DNA from: Miltoncostaea oceani
GTDB lineage: Bacteria; Actinomycetota; Thermoleophilia; Miltoncostaeales; Miltoncostaeaceae
Direction: 5' to 3'
NCBI RefSeq assembly: GCF_018141545.1
Contig: NZ_CP064356.1
Location: forward strand, 3,113,001-3,177,000
DNA: 64,000 nt
Numbering within the stretch: the stretch's first letter is position 1; every line of letters starts with the position of its first letter. Below are positions 17,548 to 26,770 of this stretch, piece after piece. The notes under the pieces are model-generated. The model saw only the letters and a program-made list of their open reading frames with translations. It was not told the origin of the DNA and ran no database searches. A program made the position numbers and the translations under genes.

Positions 17548-17561
17548 AGACGTGAAGGTAT
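17538..17561. promoter_or_regulatory. ArsR-type operator overlapping the repressor start codon
   Basis: ATATCTTCAC-AGAC-GTGAAGGTAT is an inverted repeat with 9 of 10 matching positions per arm. The GTG start of the repressor (17547-17545) is part of the left arm. Length and dyad spacing suit an SmtB/CzrA dimer. Confidence 0.7.
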
Positions 17562-17693
17562 CACGAACGCTCTCCGCGTCCCGAAGGCTCCGGCCCCAAT
17601 GCCGCCCACCGCGCCCGGCTCGGGGGTATGGCGAGAGTCGGTTCCGGTGGTGGGCGCCGGGTCACCGCCGGCGTAGGGACGCAAGCGCAACCG

Positions 17694-18050
17694 GCGCCGC
17701 ACGAACGTGGCGCGCTCGCCGCCGAAGCCGCCGAACACACGGCGATGCGGTCCCTCATCAGCCGCCTTTACCGCATCAGAGCGAGGAGAGCAGCGACGCG
17801 TCGACCAACCAGCTTCTAGCGCGGTCGGTCTCGGCGATCCGACTCGACGCTCGGCCGCGGCGGCGCGTCTACGCCTACGCCGAGATCCGTGAGGATTTCG
17901 CTGACCGTTCTGGCGCGGTGCGAGCGGCCGGCGTCGAGGCGACGCCCACCTTCATGGTCGGGCGTTCACGCGGCGGGGTTGTCGTGGTGGGGTTGCGGAC
18001 GCCGACGAGATCAACCCGGCCGTCGCTCCGGTCGGTCGCGAGTGAGTCGC
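17694..18050 (+). pseudogene. Relic of a DsbA-like thioredoxin
   Basis: Two frames together reproduce the C-terminal half of the intact DsbA-like protein at 21988-22677. From about 17703 one frame reads HERGALAAEAAEHTAM (intact copy: SSERGALAAEAAAEQDAM). After a frameshift near 17800 another reads FADRSGAVRAAGVEATPTFMVG (first 20 residues match the spacing of the intact RAAAAEADEVRATPTFIIRG). The CxxC active-site half is missing. A duplication followed by truncation and frameshift is the simplest explanation. Confidence 0.65.
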
Positions 18051-18165
18051 GGGGCCAAGGCTTGTCCCGAAGCCATGATGCCCGGGCTTGGAGCCCCTCG
18101 GGCACCTCGCACGTGAACCGGTTGAGCCCCTTCGGGGTTACCCGTGGCGAGGTCTCACTGGTCGC

Positions 18166-19140
18166 TCAGGCAGTGACGCGGTAGAGCCCGATCATGCCGT
18201 TGCGCATGTGCGACTCGACGTGGCAATGGTAGTACCAGGTGCCGGGCTCCTCCTCACGGAACCGCACGAGACGGGTGCTCGATGGACCGAGGTCCTCGGA
18301 GTCCACGGGGATCCCGTTCCGCATCCAGCGATGTCCGTGGATGTGGAACGTGTGGAACAGGTCCCCGATGGTGAGGACGTCCCACTGCACGAGCTCGCCG
18401 ACGCGGGCCTTGAACGTCGGCGTGTTGCCGATGAACGCCCGGCCGTTGATCGTGTCCATCCCCCCGTGGGCCGCGAAGTAGACGACGAACTCGCGATCGG
18501 GCTTCGGGTCCTGCGGCCGGGTGATGACGATCGTGCCGTACATGCCGGCCATGATCGACTCGTGCATGAAGTGGGAGTGGTCGTGGTACGGCCAGACCCC
18601 GTGCGAGTCGGGTAACGCGAGCAGCTCGTAGGTGAACGACTGCCCGTACGGGACGGCCCCCCCGCGGCCGCTCACGTGGGGGATGAACGCCCCGTCACTG
18701 CCGGGCGCGTACCGGAACGCGTGGAAGTGCATCGAGTGGGGCCACCGGTTGGCGGCGTCCAGGTTCTTGAAGTGCACGAGGACGCGATCGCCGACCTCTG
18801 CACGGATCGTCGGACCCGGGATGCCACCGTTGTCACCGCTCTGGCGGTTCGGCCACGGCCGCCGCCAACCGGGGGTGAAGCGGCGGTAGACGAGGGCGGG
18901 GAAGCGGTGGGCCTCCGCGGCGACCGGCTCGTTCATCACCGCATCGCGCCCATTGGGTGCCATGTCCCAGGTCGTGCTGACCGCGGCGACCCAGTAGTGC
19001 AGGACACGGCCCGAGGGACGGAACGGGGTTGCGCTCGCCTCTGGCGTGCCATTGGGCCTCGCCCCGCCGAGCAGCGCAAGCGCGCCTCCGCCCGCGGCGG
19101 CGGTGATCAGTCTGCGACGGGTGAACGACGGAAGTGGCAT
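18166..19140 (-). CDS. Two-domain multicopper oxidase (laccase-like), Tat-exported
   Basis: The 324-residue protein starts with a Tat-like signal (FTRRRLITAAAGGG). Domain 1 has HSMHFHAF (His138, His140) and PYHDHSHFMHE (His186, His188). Domain 2 has HTFHIHGH and, close to the C-terminus, YYHCHVESHMRNGM. The last is the HCHxxxHxxxxM pattern that supplies the type-1 copper ligands and links type 1 to the trinuclear cluster. Type-1 copper is thus in domain 2, unlike the oxidase at 2618. A role in Cu(I) detoxification is suggested by the neighbouring YcnI-CopCD genes; the natural substrate is unknown. Confidence 0.88.
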   Translation of the reverse strand: MPLPSFTRRRLITAAAGGGALALLGGARPNGTPEASATPFRPSGRVLHYWVAAVSTTWDMAPNGRDAVMNEPVAAEAHRFPALVYRRFTPGWRRPWPNRQSGDNGGIPGPTIRAEVGDRVLVHFKNLDAANRWPHSMHFHAFRYAPGSDGAFIPHVSGRGGAVPYGQSFTYELLALPDSHGVWPYHDHSHFMHESIMAGMYGTIVITRPQDPKPDREFVVYFAAHGGMDTINGRAFIGNTPTFKARVGELVQWDVLTIGDLFHTFHIHGHRWMRNGIPVDSEDLGPSSTRLVRFREEEPGTWYYHCHVESHMRNGMIGLYRVTA

Positions 19141-19265
19141 GTCCGCACGCTAGTGCGTCGGTTGGCGGCAGGTGTCCTGACCATACCGCTCGCGCCCCAT
19201 CGATCGTGCTTCTCCGCTCGCCGTAACCGGCCACGGGTGCGTTGATCGCGTGCGACCCGCGTTGG

Positions 19266-19478
19266 TCAACGGTCGTGGTCGGTCTGGCCCCGGCTCACCG
19301 CGGCCACAAGCATCGCGATGACGACGACGGCGAGCCCGAGAGTGCCGACCATGAGGATCGCGTCGAGCCGGAGGTCGAGAGCCGACGCCGCGGCGCCTAC
19401 AGCGATCACGACCACCCACGACCAGCCAAACCCCCTGCGAACCGCACGCGCCAGCCCACCCTGGTCGCCGGTGCTCAC
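19266..19478 (-). CDS. Small membrane protein downstream of CopCD
   Basis: The 70-residue protein starts at GTG 19478, 24 bp after the CopCD stop on the same strand. It has two predicted membrane helices (residues about 18-35 and 40-62) and a charged tail. No family recognised. Its position suggests it is the last gene of the YcnI-CopCD operon. Confidence 0.55.
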   Translation of the reverse strand: MSTGDQGGLARAVRRGFGWSWVVVIAVGAAASALDLRLDAILMVGTLGLAVVVIAMLVAAVSRGQTDHDR

Positions 19479-19502
19479 CCCGGAGTCACGCCGGTGGACT
19501 GC

Positions 19503-20960
19503 TCACGACGCCCCCGGCGGCTGCGCGACGAGGAGGGAGGCGATGATGACGACCGCGATCGACAGGCCGAGCTCGGCGGTGGCCAGAAGGCGGACACGCC
19601 GCAGCGTGGCCCGGTTCGGCCGCTCCACGCGGCGCAGGGCCGTGATGATGCGGCGGTTGTAGAGCGCCAGGAACCCGATGGGACAGAGGAGCAGGAGCTT
19701 GTAGAGGATGCTGCGGCCGTATCCGGTCTCCCACAGCTCCGCCGGATCGCCCAGCTCGGACACCGACCGCAGGGCACCCGTCGCGACCGCCACCCCGACG
19801 GCGATCAGAGCGACGCGGGAGAAGCGGCCGAGGATCTGCGCGGAGAGGACCGGGCCGCCCCGAGGGGCGGCCGCCGGCACCCGGAGGAAGACAATCGCGA
19901 GCAGAGCCAGACCGCTGATCCAGACGGCGACAACCGCGAGATGGGCGATCTGCGCGGAGATCTGCAGAGCGGGCACAGCCGCGACCCGTGGGTGCCCTTG
20001 CGCGGCGACGCCAGTCATCACCGCGAGCAACAGGACGGCGAGAGCCGCCGAGCCGGAACGGCCGTACCCCGCCTGCGGCGGCTTCGGATCTGAGGATGCG
20101 CCGAACTCCCGCAGGAACAACACGGTCCCGAGGGCGAAGACCCCGAACAGGATCGCGCCCCGCAACTGGACGAGGGAGCCGAAATCCGTCCCGCCAAGAA
20201 CTTGGGCGACGCCGTTGGCGTCCCCGAGGGCAGGCAGGACACCCACGCCGAGCACGCCGGCGCTCTGAACGATCAAGAGGTACCCCTCGGCGAGCATCGC
20301 GCCGACCGCGAGGCAACCGAAGCCGATCCAGTAGGCGTCCCGCCCCCAGGAGAGGACGGCGACGCGCTCCCCCTCATCGAGGACGGTCGTCCGGTTCAAG
20401 ACAGGAGCCCACACCAGCCACCGGAAGGCCAGGAGGCCGAGGAGCCCCCCGAGGCCCACCAGCTGCAGGAACCTCGAGCTGACCCCCCAGATGCCCGTCT
20501 CCGAGGGCCCTCGCTCCGGCGACCCCTCCAGGTACGGCTCGGCGAGCTCTCCGCCACCCACCCCGAAGACGAAGACGCCCGGGATGACGTGGGAATCGGC
20601 CCCGATGATCCGGTACCGGACGGTGTACGTCCCGTCGGCCAGGTCCGGTTGGAGCGGCATCTCCAGGACTCTGGCGTCCCGCGCCGCGATGCTGCCCCCC
20701 TTGCTGACCGTCGTCCCCTCCTCGTCGACGACGTCGGCGTCATCAGGCTCCAGCAGTTGGACCGGCTCGGTGAAGGTGAGCGTCACGGCCGGCGGAGCGG
20801 CGGACAGGCGTGCGTCGCTCGAGGGCGTGGAGTTCGCGAGTGTCGCGTGGCCGAGGGCCGTCGCGGCGAACAGGAGGAGGCCGGTCATCGCGAGGAGCGC
20901 GGTCGCCAGGGTCCTCTCGGCGACCGAAAGTCGCCTCGGCGGGGTGGTCCGGCGCATCAA
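19503..20960 (-). CDS. CopC-CopD fusion copper transport protein
   Basis: The 485-residue protein has a signal peptide ending TALG, then HATLANSTPSSDARL, a CopC domain (residues about 36-135) with N-terminal His and GADSHVIPGVF. A CopD/PcoD membrane domain of about eight helices follows, including HLAVVAVWISGLAL, with the conserved His of the family, and a last helix before the C-terminus. CopCD proteins move copper ions across the membrane. ATG 20960 overlaps the YcnI stop, so YcnI, CopCD and probably the small membrane protein form one operon. Confidence 0.88.
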   Translation of the reverse strand: MMRRTTPPRRLSVAERTLATALLAMTGLLLFAATALGHATLANSTPSSDARLSAAPPAVTLTFTEPVQLLEPDDADVVDEEGTTVSKGGSIAARDARVLEMPLQPDLADGTYTVRYRIIGADSHVIPGVFVFGVGGGELAEPYLEGSPERGPSETGIWGVSSRFLQLVGLGGLLGLLAFRWLVWAPVLNRTTVLDEGERVAVLSWGRDAYWIGFGCLAVGAMLAEGYLLIVQSAGVLGVGVLPALGDANGVAQVLGGTDFGSLVQLRGAILFGVFALGTVLFLREFGASSDPKPPQAGYGRSGSAALAVLLLAVMTGVAAQGHPRVAAVPALQISAQIAHLAVVAVWISGLALLAIVFLRVPAAAPRGGPVLSAQILGRFSRVALIAVGVAVATGALRSVSELGDPAELWETGYGRSILYKLLLLCPIGFLALYNRRIITALRRVERPNRATLRRVRLLATAELGLSIAVVIIASLLVAQPPGAS

Positions 20961-21661
20961 CCGTCGTCTTCCGGGAGTCGAGCGGGTCGCGTCGCCCAGA
21001 GCAGCCCGACGCCCACCACGGCGAGGATGGACACGCCGATCGCGACGAGGCCGAGCCAGTAGTCGTCCGAGGATCCAGAGCCATCACCCTCGGCGGCGGG
21101 TGGCCCCTCCGATCCGGCCACCCGGATCTCGGTGGCTGAAGCGGGCCCGGGAGCCTCCGGACCCGTCTCCTGCGCGGCGTCGCCGAGCGCCTCTGGCGGT
21201 CCCGTCCATGGCTTGACGACGCCGTCGGAGTAGGTCTGTGTCGTCTTCCAGACGGCCGATCCTGCCTCCTGCGGGGTGCCGAGGACCTCGAATTCCTGGA
21301 ACTGGTCCTCGCCGATGCGGCCGCCTCGGAAGATCACGCCCCTCATGCGCCGGTCGGGTCGGTAGAGGATCCGCGCTGTCCAGCCGGCGGCGGGGTTGAC
21401 GGAGTACACGGAGATCTGCGTCGGGAACGAGACCCTCACCGCGACGGTGTCCTCGGCGCGTTCGGACGGCACTCGGATCGTGAACTTCTCCGCTGATCCC
21501 GCGGCCACTTCCGAGGGAAGGACATCGACGTGCCCGACTGCGGGGCCCGCCCCCACCGCCATCAGGGCGATGACGCCGAGCACAAGGACCCCTGTGCGCA
21601 CCGCTCTGAGCAGATGACGACGTGGGCCGTTCGGCGCACGCCCCCAACCGGGACCCGTCAC
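20957..21661 (-). CDS. YcnI-domain copper-binding membrane protein
   Basis: I choose GTG 21661, preceded by AGGCGG seven bases away, giving 234 residues; the frame is open further upstream but lacks signals. A signal peptide ends GPAVG, leaving HVDVLPSEVAAGSAEKFT with the N-terminal His that binds Cu in YcnI (DUF1775) proteins. TQISVYSVNPAAGWTARIL and the WKTTQTYSDGVVKPWTGP block (Trp brace) are typical. A proline/acidic linker and one C-terminal membrane helix follow. YcnI commonly precedes CopCD, as here with a 4-bp overlap. Confidence 0.85.
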   Translation of the reverse strand: MTGPGWGRAPNGPRRHLLRAVRTGVLVLGVIALMAVGAGPAVGHVDVLPSEVAAGSAEKFTIRVPSERAEDTVAVRVSFPTQISVYSVNPAAGWTARILYRPDRRMRGVIFRGGRIGEDQFQEFEVLGTPQEAGSAVWKTTQTYSDGVVKPWTGPPEALGDAAQETGPEAPGPASATEIRVAGSEGPPAAEGDGSGSSDDYWLGLVAIGVSILAVVGVGLLWATRPARLPEDDG

Positions 21662-21987
21662 TCGCCGACCGCCTGGGTCGTCCTCGACCGCGACAGAGAG
21701 TCCGTCCCGGTCGCTTCCCCCGGAACCAGCGTACCGCCCCCGCAGCGGGAGGGAGGATCCTCGCCGGCGTCTGCACGCTGACCCAGCGCCGCGTCGGCCT
21801 TCATACGGTGGTCTCCACGAGCGTGACACCTGTGTTCTTATCGTCGTAGCGGGCTTGCGCGGGCCGAGCGCCCACCCTCCGCGCATGGCGGACACCTGGC
21901 ACCACGCTAGTCGGCAATTGCAACGAACTCGTGAAGCGCAAGGCAGCGCTCCCTCATGGGATGTCTTGGCGGCCGTAGGCTCGGGCG
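21662..21987. other. Divergent promoter region between YcnI and DsbA-like genes
   Basis: About 325 bp separate the two divergent operons. No protein-like frame is seen, and no clear metal-response palindrome was found. Confidence 0.4.
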
Positions 21988-22677
21988 ATGAGCACACGAC
22001 AGGTCTTGGTCATGGTCGCCATTGCGACCGCGGTTGTCGCGGCCCTCCTCGCGATCAGCCTCTCGAGGGACGAGGCGGACGCGGAAGGGACGGCGGCGAC
22101 GCTCGTCGGTGTCGGCGCCGTCAGGGAGGAACTCGCGGGGGTAGCTCAGCGCGGAAACGCCCTCGGCTCACCGGACGCACCGGTCCAGATCGTCGAGTAC
22201 GGAGACCTCGCGTGCCCGGCGTGCAAAGCCGCCGCCGACACGACCGTCCCCGATGTCATCGCCGAGTTCGTTCGCGCGGGGGACGCCACCCTCGAATTCC
22301 GTCCGATCGCGTTCATCGGTCCGAGTTCCGAGCGCGGAGCGCTCGCCGCGGAAGCCGCCGCCGAGCAGGACGCGATGTGGCCATTGATCGGGCTCCTCTA
22401 CCGGAGTCAGGGCGACGAGAGGACCGATTGGTTGACGGATGACCTCCTCGAGCAGGCCGTGACCGCGCTCAGTCTGGATGTCGCGGCATGGAGACGCGAC
22501 TACCGCTCACCTGCGATCCGGCAACAGGTCGCCGAGCGAGCGGCCGCGGCCGAGGCCGACGAGGTCCGCGCGACGCCGACCTTCATCATTCGCGGCCCGC
22601 GCGGCCTCAAGGTCGTGAAGGGGGTTGCTGACGTCGCCGAGTTCCGGAACGCGATTAAGGAGGTGGGGCCCTCGTGA
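21988..22677 (+). CDS. DsbA-family thiol:disulfide oxidoreductase, membrane-anchored
   Basis: The 229-residue protein has an N-terminal membrane anchor/signal (residues 6-26), the approach sequence GSPDAPVQIVEYGD, active site CPAC, a helical insertion and the cis-Pro loop RATPTFII, as in the DsbA/BdbD-like family. It probably introduces or isomerises disulfides outside the membrane. Its stop overlaps the GTG of the zinc-ribbon gene, so the two are coupled. A truncated relic of the same gene lies at 17694-18050. Confidence 0.88.
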   Translation: MSTRQVLVMVAIATAVVAALLAISLSRDEADAEGTAATLVGVGAVREELAGVAQRGNALGSPDAPVQIVEYGDLACPACKAAADTTVPDVIAEFVRAGDATLEFRPIAFIGPSSERGALAAEAAAEQDAMWPLIGLLYRSQGDERTDWLTDDLLEQAVTALSLDVAAWRRDYRSPAIRQQVAERAAAAEADEVRATPTFIIRGPRGLKVVKGVADVAEFRNAIKEVGPS

Positions 22678-22874
22678 ACAATGTCTGCAGTTCATGCGGA
22701 GCACGCATCGAGGAGACGGTCGTCTCGGGGATCGTGTCGCTCAAGCGCCGGCGGACGATGGTGCCGTCCGCTCGTGTCAGTGCGATCCGGGCGGAGACGT
22801 GTGTGCGCTGCGGCCGCACGGAGATGTTCGCCGCGCGCCCGGAGCGGCTCTTCTCCGATCTCCGGGAAGACTAG
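22674..22874 (+). CDS. Small double-CxxC zinc-ribbon protein
   Basis: The 66-residue protein starts at GTG 22674, overlapping the DsbA stop by four bases. Two Cys pairs (CSSC near the N-terminus and CVRC about 35 residues later) form a likely zinc ribbon. The sequence is Arg-rich between them. It is clearly related to the protein at 60995-61261; both share a TVVSG block, ETCVRCG and an FA-x-x-P-x-R block. Function unknown; coupling to an oxidoreductase hints at a redox or chaperone role. Confidence 0.7.
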   Translation: MNNVCSSCGARIEETVVSGIVSLKRRRTMVPSARVSAIRAETCVRCGRTEMFAARPERLFSDLRED

Positions 22875-23027
22875 GTCCTTCCCGGCAGACGCCTCCTCGG
22901 CCGAGGGCCGGCGATGGCGACCTGGGGCCGTCCTTGACCTACGCCCCGGCCCGCTCGTACAGTGCCCCCGTTCCCGAACGACCCCGGTCGCTCCCGGATC
23001 GCCCTGTGTTCTACGGGCGGTCCCGGC

Positions 23028-23951
23028 GTGAGCATCGACAGAAGGAGCCGGACCATCCGGAGGAGAACGTCGAACGCCCCCGTCCGCGGCGCAGTCGTCG
23101 CGGCACTCGCCGGGCTCTCCGCCCTCGCCACCGGGGCGCCCGTCCTGGCCGTTGAAGTCGAAGTCCCGAGCCCATCCGCCGTAGCCCCACCCGCCCCACC
23201 GCCTGCGCCGGCGGCGGCACCCCCCGCCACGGTTCCCCCGACCACGGCGCCGGCCGCGGTCGCGAGGGCCTCCCTGCGTATCCAGCTTGGGTCCTCCGGC
23301 CCGCTCGTCCGCGACCTGCAGCGCGAGTTGCGTCGGCGGGGCTTCCGTATCGCCGTGGACGGCTCCTTCGGACCTGCCACCAAGGGGGCTCTCCGTGGCC
23401 TGCAGCGCCGACTCGGCCTGCGACCGACCGGCGTGGGCGACGCGCGTCTGCTCCGGCGGCTGGGAATCCGCGTCCGCACCGCCGCGGCGGCCGGACCGAG
23501 GAGCGTGCGGCCGGCGGGGGGCCTCTACGTGAAGGTGTTCCCGGTGGCCGGTGATCACGCGTACTCGAACGACTGGGGAGCCCCCCGAGGGCAGGGTGGC
23601 CACGAGGGCACGGACATCCTGGCCGACCGGCACACCCCGCTCGTGGCGGCCGACTCGGGCGTGATCTCCAAGATCTCGCGGACGGAGAGTGGCCTCGGGG
23701 GGATCTACCTCTGGCTCCGACGCCCCGACGGCATCCAGTTCTACTACGCCCACATGCAGTCGGTCGCCGAGGGCCTCGACCTCGGCTCCCCCGTGGCGGT
23801 GGGTCAGGTCGTCGGCACCGTCGGGAACAGCGGGGACGCCCGCTTCGGGGCGACTCACGTCCACTTCGAGGTCCGCAGGGACTGGACGCCGTTCAACCCG
23901 TACCCGGAGCTCGTCGGGGCGGACCCCGACCATTCCGCAGAGGCGCGCTAG
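23028..23951 (+). CDS. Secreted M23 peptidase with N-terminal peptidoglycan-binding domain
   Basis: I choose GTG 23028 because it precedes a twin-Arg-rich, then hydrophobic signal region; a start at 22962 is also open. The 307-residue protein has a signal ending APVLA, a Pro/Ala linker and a PG_binding_1 domain (LGSSGPLVRDLQRELRRRGF, DGSFGPATKGALRGLQRR). The M23 domain has HEGTDILADR (His/Asp ligands) and HVHFEV (HxH). It is a likely cell-wall endopeptidase that docks on glycan. It has the same architecture as the gene at 42677-43525. Confidence 0.85.
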   Translation: MSIDRRSRTIRRRTSNAPVRGAVVAALAGLSALATGAPVLAVEVEVPSPSAVAPPAPPPAPAAAPPATVPPTTAPAAVARASLRIQLGSSGPLVRDLQRELRRRGFRIAVDGSFGPATKGALRGLQRRLGLRPTGVGDARLLRRLGIRVRTAAAAGPRSVRPAGGLYVKVFPVAGDHAYSNDWGAPRGQGGHEGTDILADRHTPLVAADSGVISKISRTESGLGGIYLWLRRPDGIQFYYAHMQSVAEGLDLGSPVAVGQVVGTVGNSGDARFGATHVHFEVRRDWTPFNPYPELVGADPDHSAEAR

Positions 23952-24756
23952 ATCAGCGGACTGTGCGGCGCGGCGCGTCCTGTACCGCCAAGCCGCGCCG
24001 TCGCTTCGTCAGGCGCGACGCGGTCGCTCATGGCCGCCGCGTGGGTCGCAGTCCTCGTCTCGGCCGGGGAACCCACACAGGGTTGGTCGGCACGCTGCCG
24101 CTGAAGGGGATCGCCTGCCGGCCTACCGGCGCGCGTCATGGTTGAACCACTCCGCGCATCTCGGAGGCAGCCGAGGTGGACGGGATAGAGATCGGACGGA
24201 AGGTGCGGCTCGCTCAAGCGACGCCGGCCGTGTTGTGATCCCGGTGCGGGCGGGAGCCCGACCGGGGTGGTCCGTCGTCCAATGGGTCGTGGCTCCGCGG
24301 ACGGACATCCGCCCCCGGGCGAGATGACCTCACGGCGGCCCGCCCATCGGGAGAGGCCAGAGGTGAACGCGTCGTGAACTAGCGTCGTGGTCCAAGTGCT
24401 GAGCATGAGCGGGTCTAAACGCCTACGTGCGAGCAGTGCGCCCTGCGCTCGGAGGGGGGCCGGATCACGGGCGGACATTACGGGCGGCCCGCGGGCGGGC
24501 CACTTGACGGCTGCCGCGCGCCGACCGGCCGCGGTCCTGAGGGCGCGTCGCTCACAGGAGCTGAAGGTCGTAGCTGGGCGCGGCCCGCTCGAAGAGGCGG
24601 TCAAGGCGCAGCTGGTCGGAGCCGCATGTCAGGGACGTCGAGTGGAGGCAATCAGCGCGGCTCAGCCTCCGGTCGAGCATTTCGTAGGGGGACTACGAAA
24701 CTGACAGGCGGCGCTCCTGGGCGATTCAATGCCAAAGCTCACGCCCGCCAAGCTCA
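23952..24756. other. Gene-poor 800-bp region
   Basis: No frame on either strand looks like a real protein. The one structured element seen is the 11-bp-period direct repeat at 24363-24379. Confidence 0.45.
24363..24379. promoter_or_regulatory. 11-bp direct repeat resembling a Pho box
   Basis: GTGAAC-GCGTC-GTGAAC; the reverse strand reads GTTCAC-GACGC-GTTCAC. Two GTTCAC units with 11-bp period match the known actinobacterial PhoP box (repeats of GTTCACC). No adjacent gene is obvious, so the target is unclear. Confidence 0.4.
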
Positions 24757-24942
24757 CTACCGTTTTCCTCGCCCGCCCATCCCTCCTACGCCTCCCATCA
24801 TCATCCACACCATGACGCCCATCATGAGCATGCAGGGGATCAGGAAGAGGAGAAAGGCCGGGTTCGCGAAAGCCACGGCGAGAGCGACCCCGAGGAGGAC
24901 GACCGCGATACACACCAGCATCGTTCTTTTCGACTGAGTCAT
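24757..24942 (-). CDS. Small Met/Gly-rich membrane protein
   Basis: The 61-residue protein has two predicted helices and ends in a Met/Gly-rich tail (IPCMLMMGVMVWMMMGG, then GGMGGRGKR). The Cys and the Met cluster could bind copper. Short proteins of this look occur in copper-resistance clusters (DUF2933-like), but similarity is only in composition. Confidence 0.5.
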   Translation of the reverse strand: MTQSKRTMLVCIAVVLLGVALAVAFANPAFLLFLIPCMLMMGVMVWMMMGGVGGMGGRGKR

Positions 24943-26020
24943 GGTTCGAGGGTACGCCTCCGCCCTAGCGAGATGCGTCCGTAGGAAACCGCTGAGGGGT
25001 GTGGGCGAGTCGCGCCGTCATCGGTTCGTCACGCGAGCGGCCTCAGGGGGGACGGGCCGCGAGGGCACCGATGGATGGCCAGACGGCTACGAGCTGCGGC
25101 TCGCTCTTGAGCACACTCATGCTGCCGTCGGCACGTCCTTCGCGCCCGACCCCGACCGGGTCATGCTGGTCGCGGGTGCTAAACGAGCACAGCCGCGAGC
25201 ACTCCGTCGAGGCGGCGGAGCTCGTGGCCCGCGCCCGGACGATCGGCAGAGCCACTGTGGCACGACGGACACCCGCGATGGTCGTTGACGGAATCAGCCA
25301 TGCGGCGGCCTTGGCGAGCGCGGGCCGGCATCGCAATGATCTCGCGACGGCACCGAGGGCGATGAGGCGGGACGTCGCCCCTCGTGACGCACATCCCATG
25401 GGCGGCGACGGTGTCTTCGGCCGGCTGGGGTCGTCGTAGAGGAGGAGGCCGAGATCGTCGGCCTAGCAGTCGGGGTCCGGCCGCGAGCCGGACGTCGTCG
25501 CTCAGGACGCTCAGATCACGCCGGCCGCCGCAATGCTGAGGACAGCGCCGCACGACCGACTGACCCCGGTCGACGAGGGCCGCGCTCGGCACATCGGCAG
25601 ACCCGTCGCGTCACGTCGCGACCGGGCCGACGCCGCCGAGGGGGGTAAGTCCGTCGGCATGCCGCCTCCTGCCCCGTCAGCCGGACGTGTCGATGCTTGC
25701 GACCGTTGGAGCGGTCCGGTCGCCGTGCCGGAGGAAGCCGACAAGGCCCACTGAGTACGAGCGATTGCGCGGCTCGTCATCAGGTCGTCACACTCGGCCG
25801 GAACTATGCTGCAGGGGGCTGACCGCAGCCGGGTCGAGGGGGCCAGATGAGCGACGAAGATGATGCGGCACGACGACAGGACGAGGCCGATGAGCTCGAG
25901 GGCGTCCCTCGGTAGGTCAAGATTGCGCCGTCATCGTCCTCGCAGCCCTGATCGTGTTGGCCGTCCTCCTCTTGACCAGCGCGGGCGACCACGGCCCCGG
26001 CCGGCACTCCCTGGCACCAG
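24943..26020. other. Gene-poor 1.08-kb region
   Basis: Many overlapping short frames occur on both strands, none with a consistent domain. A stretch near 25190-25330 in the + strand (AAELVARARTIG..., ATVARRTPAMVVD) faintly recalls a universal stress protein, but no nucleotide-binding GxxG motif can be found in any frame. Confidence 0.4.
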
Positions 26021-26575
26021 ATGACAATTCGCTGGCCGCCGAAGCCACCGTCTTGGCGTGATGGTCCCTTGAGCGGTCGCCGGAAGGTCACCTTGACCGT
26101 CCATGTTGTCGTCTCGGTCGGCTGGCTCGGGGCGGTGGTGAGCTCGCTCGCGCTCGCGGTTATCGCCCTCACGAGCGACCAGGTTGAGACAGTGGGCGTG
26201 GCGTACCCGGCGATGCAGTTCATCGCTCGCCACAGCCTCATCCCCCTGAGCCTCGCGACGCTGTTGACCGGCGTTGTGCAGTCGCTGACGACCCCATGGG
26301 GGCTCTTAAGGATAGTAGTCAAGCTCGCGCTTACAATCCTCGGCGTCGTCGTCCTGTTTACCTACAGCCAGACGATCGCGGGACTCGCCGACACATCCCG
26401 GACGGCTGCCGACGCACACCGCCTCGCCGGCGGGCTTAAAAGCGGGTCCGCCGTGCTCCATTCCGGAGGAGCTCTCGTGCTGCTGATGGCCGCCGTGGCG
26501 CCGTCGGTGTTCAAGCCGAAGGGGATGACCCGCTACGGACAGCGGCGGGTGAAGCGGGTGCGGCCGGTTTCCTGA
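26021..26575 (+). CDS. DUF2269-like integral membrane protein
   Basis: The 184-residue protein has four predicted helices. The first is KVTLTVHVVVSVGWLGAVV with the His in the helix, then a helix with PLSLATLLTGVVQSLTTPWG, typical of small DUF2269-type actinobacterial membrane proteins. ATG 26021 is the only ATG; the first 20 residues look untypical and a later non-ATG start is possible. The neighbourhood is degenerate, and no partner gene is apparent. Confidence 0.65.
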   Translation: MTIRWPPKPPSWRDGPLSGRRKVTLTVHVVVSVGWLGAVVSSLALAVIALTSDQVETVGVAYPAMQFIARHSLIPLSLATLLTGVVQSLTTPWGLLRIVVKLALTILGVVVLFTYSQTIAGLADTSRTAADAHRLAGGLKSGSAVLHSGGALVLLMAAVAPSVFKPKGMTRYGQRRVKRVRPVS

Positions 26576-26659
26576 GGGCTCCCCCGACGGCTCGCGCCCG
26601 TCGCTGGCGCGAGGTCGCCGGTGGCGGGCGCCGAGGACGACCGATCCTCGCCCGCTTGG

Positions 26660-26770
26660 TAGAAAGCGGTAGCCGCTTCAGCGCGAAGGCGTTGAGGGCG
26701 ACGATCATCCTCAAGCCGACCATCGTCACCGCCGCAATCTCGGGGCGCAACATGAGACCCCGCGGCCCGA
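26660..26770 (-). pseudogene. C-terminal relic of a P1B-type ATPase
   Basis: About 100 bp (26668-26767) is strongly similar, base for base, to the 3' part of the ATPase gene at 28599 (28675-28774). It reads GLMLRPEIAAVTMVG and MIVALNAFALKRLPL where the intact gene reads GLTLRPEIAAITMAG and IIVALNALALKRLPL. Nothing else of the ATPase remains upstream of it. It is the scar of a duplication or of recombination in this 2-kb neighbourhood. Confidence 0.7.

Noticed and set aside
25190-25440. Possible universal stress protein remnant on the + strand
   Set aside because: Only composition-level similarity; the nucleotide-binding GxxG motif is absent in every frame.
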